DNA of 64,000 nucleotides. It comes from Rhynchopus sp. YZ270_cl-10 (lineage: Eukaryota; Euglenozoa; Diplonemea; Diplonemida; Diplonemidae). Below are positions 60,449 to 64,000 of the stretch, one piece after another (the stretch's first letter is position 1; each line of letters opens with the position of its first letter). The stretch is from the NCBI GenBank assembly GCA_964035575.1, contig OZ037838.1:310001-374000 (forward strand), read 5' to 3'. Position numbers and translations under genes: made by a program. The notes beneath the pieces were generated by a model. It had not been told where the DNA came from. It was given only the letters and a program-made list of their open reading frames with translations, and ran no database searches.

Positions 60449-61573
60449 TCAGTCACTGTTGTGTGGGTACAGATGTCTTGTCGCAATGACGCCACCTGGT
60501 TGCATAACAACAACAACACGTGAACACGGCGATATTGCAAAGGAGTCTGAATAGGAGACTGAGGTTTGCGGTATCACACGCACACAGGACATGGTAGCCA
60601 CATCATACTGGATATCGTAATTAGGAAAATCTCTGTCACCAGCATCAGATTCCATACCCTCTATCATCACCACAAGGTACTTCCCACACGGGGTGAACTG
60701 CATGCCCCAGAGATCCCCATCCACATCAACACTGCGAAGAGCCGCACCACTCCAATCATAGAGCTGCACGGTGTTGTCCGCCCCCACAGCAAAGACAGAG
60801 GCAGACCGTGAAAGCGCCACTCCTTCGCACCATCGCTCAGGCACAGGCACACATGCAACAGAAACACCTGTGTTAACATCCCACAGACGTACATTGGTGT
60901 CCTTGTTGGAGGAGGTGATCACCCACCCACCACAGTCAGACACTGCCACATTCCTGCACTCTTCGATCGAGAGAAAGCGGAGCAACGTCAGGCCTTCGTC
61001 ATACACAGAGACGCCGTCTTTGCCCTGGGAGACAACAACACTGCCACAGGAGAACACTGCGTACAAGAAGCAGGCGACTTTGCGGACCACCTTCCCACCC
61101 GGAAGCGCAACCTCGAGAAGCCAATCCCCACACGCCAGGTAGCAGCGTGTCTTGCACTGCGAGATGGCAGGCGCAGCGACCACTTTAGTGCCCACGTCAA
61201 ACGAGAAGACAGTGTCGAAGGTTTCTGTGTCGAAGCCACCGACGTACCCAGTCCCGTTACTGTGGACGCAGAGTGACCCACAACGCGACAGCGTCAACGA
61301 CATCGCTTGCGGCTCAACACTGTACTCAGCAGGACACTTGATGTCGGCCAAGCGAGGGCAGGCAAGCACAACCTGCACCCCTGCACAAAACGCAGTGTCC
61401 TGCAGACGGCACGTCCCCTCCAGCACCTGCGTGCCGATGCGCATCTCGACAGACGCAGGCGAGACAGCAAGCGCCGTGCACGCAACCTCCTTTGCCGCTG
61501 CAACGTCCGCCTCGCACGGCACCTCCACTGTCGCAGTCACGCCTGACTCTTCCAGCACAAAGGTCACATCCAT
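60449..61573 (-). CDS. Ubiquitin-like/WD40 propeller protein, copy 6 (complete)
   Basis: 374 residues from ATG at 61573 (MDVTFVLEESG). The ubiquitin-like domain matches the other copies almost without change. Its propeller has its own patches: VEPQAMSLT after CPAEYS, HSNGTGYVGG, SSNKDTN before RLWD, VPERWCEG, and a long MIEGMESDAGDRDFPNYD insertion before the final blade. Unlike copies 1-4, its 5' flank is unrelated, and the second ATG of the MMDV start is missing. All blade turns of the S-x-C-G type are present. Function unknown. Confidence 0.8.
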   Translation of the reverse strand: MDVTFVLEESGVTATVEVPCEADVAAAKEVACTALAVSPASVEMRIGTQVLEGTCRLQDTAFCAGVQVVLACPRLADIKCPAEYSVEPQAMSLTLSRCGSLCVHSNGTGYVGGFDTETFDTVFSFDVGTKVVAAPAISQCKTRCYLACGDWLLEVALPGGKVVRKVACFLYAVFSCGSVVVSQGKDGVSVYDEGLTLLRFLSIEECRNVAVSDCGGWVITSSNKDTNVRLWDVNTGVSVACVPVPERWCEGVALSRSASVFAVGADNTVQLYDWSGAALRSVDVDGDLWGMQFTPCGKYLVVMIEGMESDAGDRDFPNYDIQYDVATMSCVRVIPQTSVSYSDSFAISPCSRVVVVMQPGGVIATRHLYPHNSD

Positions 61574-63167
61574 TGTTTTTGTCTTCTTATGCTGAGTGAT
61601 CAGGTGTGTTTAGTTATATTTTGCATAATTTTTGGTGAATTACGTGGGCTGTTGGCGTGTAACAACAGAGTACAAAAACTGACACCACTATTTATCTTTG
61701 GTGTTTCCACCACACTCCCACGAGGCTGTGAAGACGAACCACAATAACAAGCAAACGAAGAAGCCGATCGAGGTGACAAAGGCGACTAAGGCACAGAGAC
61801 ATCATCACACGTCCACTACGAAAAGATGTCCACCGCTCTTCTCAGGGACCACAAACGCCTTGAGCACCATCTTCTGTTGGTACTCAACCCTGTGGTGTAC
61901 TCCAAAACGCCTTCAAATAGATGCTCCGCCCAGATCAGTCCAAGCTGTCCCGCATCGGCACGCCGGTATAGTAGGAAAGAAGAGGAGAAGAAATATATGA
62001 GTGGGGGATTAAAAAGGCAGCGTGAACTTTGTTTTTTACGGGATCTCTTATTTTTGTTGCGGTCTTTTTTTAGAGCCCTTTGAGAGCAATGATGTTTTTA
62101 TGCTCTCATTAATACTTTTTCCGAAGAAGCTGGTCGATGACAGTCCATGAAGACGGTCCATGCCCTTTCAAACGCCTGTTCGAAAGGGCTTCACTTCCCT
62201 ACAGTACCCAGTGCCATTCAGTTTCAAAAAAAAAGAAATATAGTACTTCAGCATGTGCAATCAATAAATAGTACAAAAAGAAAAGAAAAGAAAAGAAATG
62301 CTCGAGAGACTCGTTACTCTTTGCTTGTTGATCAAAAGGCTAAAAACGGGAAGAGGAAAAATTAAGGTTGTTTGTTCTTCGCTTCCACACCAATTCTGTT
62401 TCAGATGCAAGTCTTTAGGCCGTCCTTACAAGCGCCCGCCAAAACGCTGGGTGGACTTATTTTGTTTATATAGATTGTAGGAGTACTGTAGTTGCCTCGG
62501 TTATGTTGCCACAGTACTGAGCTCGTCGCTCAGTGAGTCGGCCTCCCCGTAAGAGGAACAAGTTATCAGTTGACATCGTCCCCGACAGTTGTTCGGTAAC
62601 ACCAAAAAAGGAAAGTACAAATTCATATCATACATTCCATGACTTTGCGTATAGAAAAGCCTGTTTCTGGAGCCAGTTTAAAGTGATAAAAAATCCGCCA
62701 AAAAAATGTTGCGACCCCGGAATTTTTTCAGATCGATCCGGAAATTCACTTCCGCCCATTTTCGGGGATCAACAATGCACGACCTGGGTCGCAAATGCAA
62801 CTGTCCGTGGACAGATGGATTTTATGAATTTTACCCCCCGATTTTTTTTTTTGGGGATATGCAATATACAAGGAAAGTTTCTGTCGCGATGAAGGGGATA
62901 AGTATCCCTCACCAGTTCTTTTTACCCCCTAGCAACCCAACCCCACCCCCTATAGACAGCCCCTCCCATCCCATGTCTGTGCTCCGCACCAGTCCACAAA
63001 CTTCACAGAATTCTACAAGACATGTTCACAACAATCAAACGAGACGATTTGGGTTTTTCTGTACTTCAGTGATAATACAAGTCATGATCACAACAACCAA
63101 AGGGAAGAGACGAGTTGGGTAGAGTCGATCAACACGGTGTTTTAAAAAAAAAAAAAAAAAAAAAAGG
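61574..63167. other. Spacer, no gene recognised
   Basis: Contains a CTTTCAAA...GAAAGGGC inverted motif near 62160-62190, a TAGTTGCC hairpin copy (62466-62520) and an A run at 63143-63164. Some plus-strand frames here (61826-62083, 62533-62892) are ordinary in composition, but I see no family and no support. Confidence 0.4.
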
Positions 63168-63500
63168 GTAAACAGGGTACCACGGGTAGAAGAGAAGAAA
63201 GGATAACAAGGTAAATACGAGTAGATGGGGGCTAGGTAAACAGGGTTACTAGCAGGTTAACAGAGTACTACGGGAAGACGAGAGAACAGCCAGGAAACAA
63301 GGTCAATACCGGTAGATGGGGGCTAGGTAAACAGGGTTACTAGCAGGTGAACAGAGTATTACGGGAAGACAAGAGAAAAAGGAAACATGAAAAGGGGAAA
63401 AATAGGTATCAGGGGCTAGGTAAACAGGGTTACTAGCAGGAAAAGAGAATACCACGGGAAGACAAAAAGCCAGGTAAACAGGGTCACGAGCAGGGAACAG
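63168..63500. repeat. ~92-bp imperfect tandem repeats
   Basis: The core GGGGCTAGGTAAACAGGGTT occurs at 63228, 63319 and 63412, followed by ACTAGCAGG and ACGGGAAGAC variants. Shorter GGTAAACAGGGT pieces lie on both sides. The rest of the window to 64000 has no gene I can name. Confidence 0.75.
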
Positions 63501-64000
63501 GGAAGGTAGGTGACCGGGAAGCCACAGGGAAGGAATGGGGTGAACGAGAGAGTATAAGAAACATGACGAAGATCATGAATAATATGGGGAATAAAGGAGG
63601 CTTCTGGGGGGACGGGATACACGGACTGCATTTAACCGGACTATTACGATGGGGTTATCACGATGACTATGCGTGGGAAGGCGGGGGGAAGACTATGCAT
63701 GGAGTAGCGCGCGGGTGGCTGGACGCATTCTCTGCCGTGGGGTGGGTGTGCACGTACTGCTGCTGAGAGGCGATTGCAGAAGGAGGAGGCGAAGAATGTC
63801 GCGACGGTAGTGAGCAACGAGGAGTAGGGCTACCACCCGCGGCAGCCGGAAAGGACCGTCCACCAGCTCAAGAGGGTGGCGGCGATGCGCGCGTTTACTT
63901 TAAGGAAATCATGAACTCCCGACGAGCACGTTCGCAATGTTACTGCCATGGTGCCTCTTTGCTGCAGTCTGGCAGCCTATCTGGTACAGTTCTCATCTTA

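Noticed and set aside
63416-63766. Short frames at the right edge, such as one ending AVGWVCTYCC
   Set aside because: They partly overlap tandem repeats and show no family; the evidence is too weak to call a gene.

Overview
This window is nuclear DNA of a single-celled eukaryote. Evidence: genes with GT-AG introns, long A and T runs, many families of short dispersed repeats, several DNA transposons and a tyrosine-recombinase retroelement. Every convincing host gene lies on the minus strand, as expected for one long co-transcribed array. The retroelement has the gag, recombinase, reverse-transcriptase order known from VIPER of trypanosomes, and a captured piece of 28S rDNA reads much like euglenozoan 28S. 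I therefore infer a euglenozoan, perhaps a diplonemid. That placement is inference; the strand bias and the elements are seen directly.

Region 1-15 kb: three nearly complete or broken copies and one edge-truncated copy of a multigene family (1-708, 4776-6518, 9198-10289, 13016-14125) coding for an N-terminal ubiquitin-like fold followed by a seven-bladed WD40-type propeller. The second copy is split by 621 bp of 28S rDNA. Between the copies lie a decayed elongation factor 2 fragment, a 54-bp minisatellite of about 23 units, large palindromes and a TA-flanked transposon. A small basic protein with HHERVKQ repeats follows at 14.6-15.1 kb.

Region 15.8-22.4 kb: three TA-flanked inverted-repeat elements packed side by side, a four-exon FCF1/UTP24 gene (17655-19331), and a TTAA-flanked piggyBac-like element with an inner inverted-repeat element.

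Region 23.9-33.4 kb: three paralogous fatty acid hydroxylase/sterol desaturase genes. A 2.37-kb TA-flanked transposon with 335-bp terminal inverted repeats and unrecognised proteins sits between the first and second.

Region 34.4-44.6 kb: a secreted or membrane-anchored Cys-rich protein with two SOD-like modules, a 1287-residue multi-span membrane protein with two WxCC zinc-like motifs, and a secreted PI-PLC-like protein.

Region 48.0-53.0 kb: an apparently whole and young tyrosine-recombinase retroelement.

Region 53-64 kb: repeat-rich DNA, a 0.9-kb element with 7-bp target duplication, an acidic protein of unknown function (58939-59814), a tail fragment and one more full copy of the ubiquitin-like/propeller family (60449-61573), then tandem repeats.

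The best candidate for an undescribed system is the ubiquitin-like/propeller family: the N-terminal domain and its DNA are almost invariant between copies, while short patches following the repeated S-x-C-G turn of the blades differ in sequence and length.
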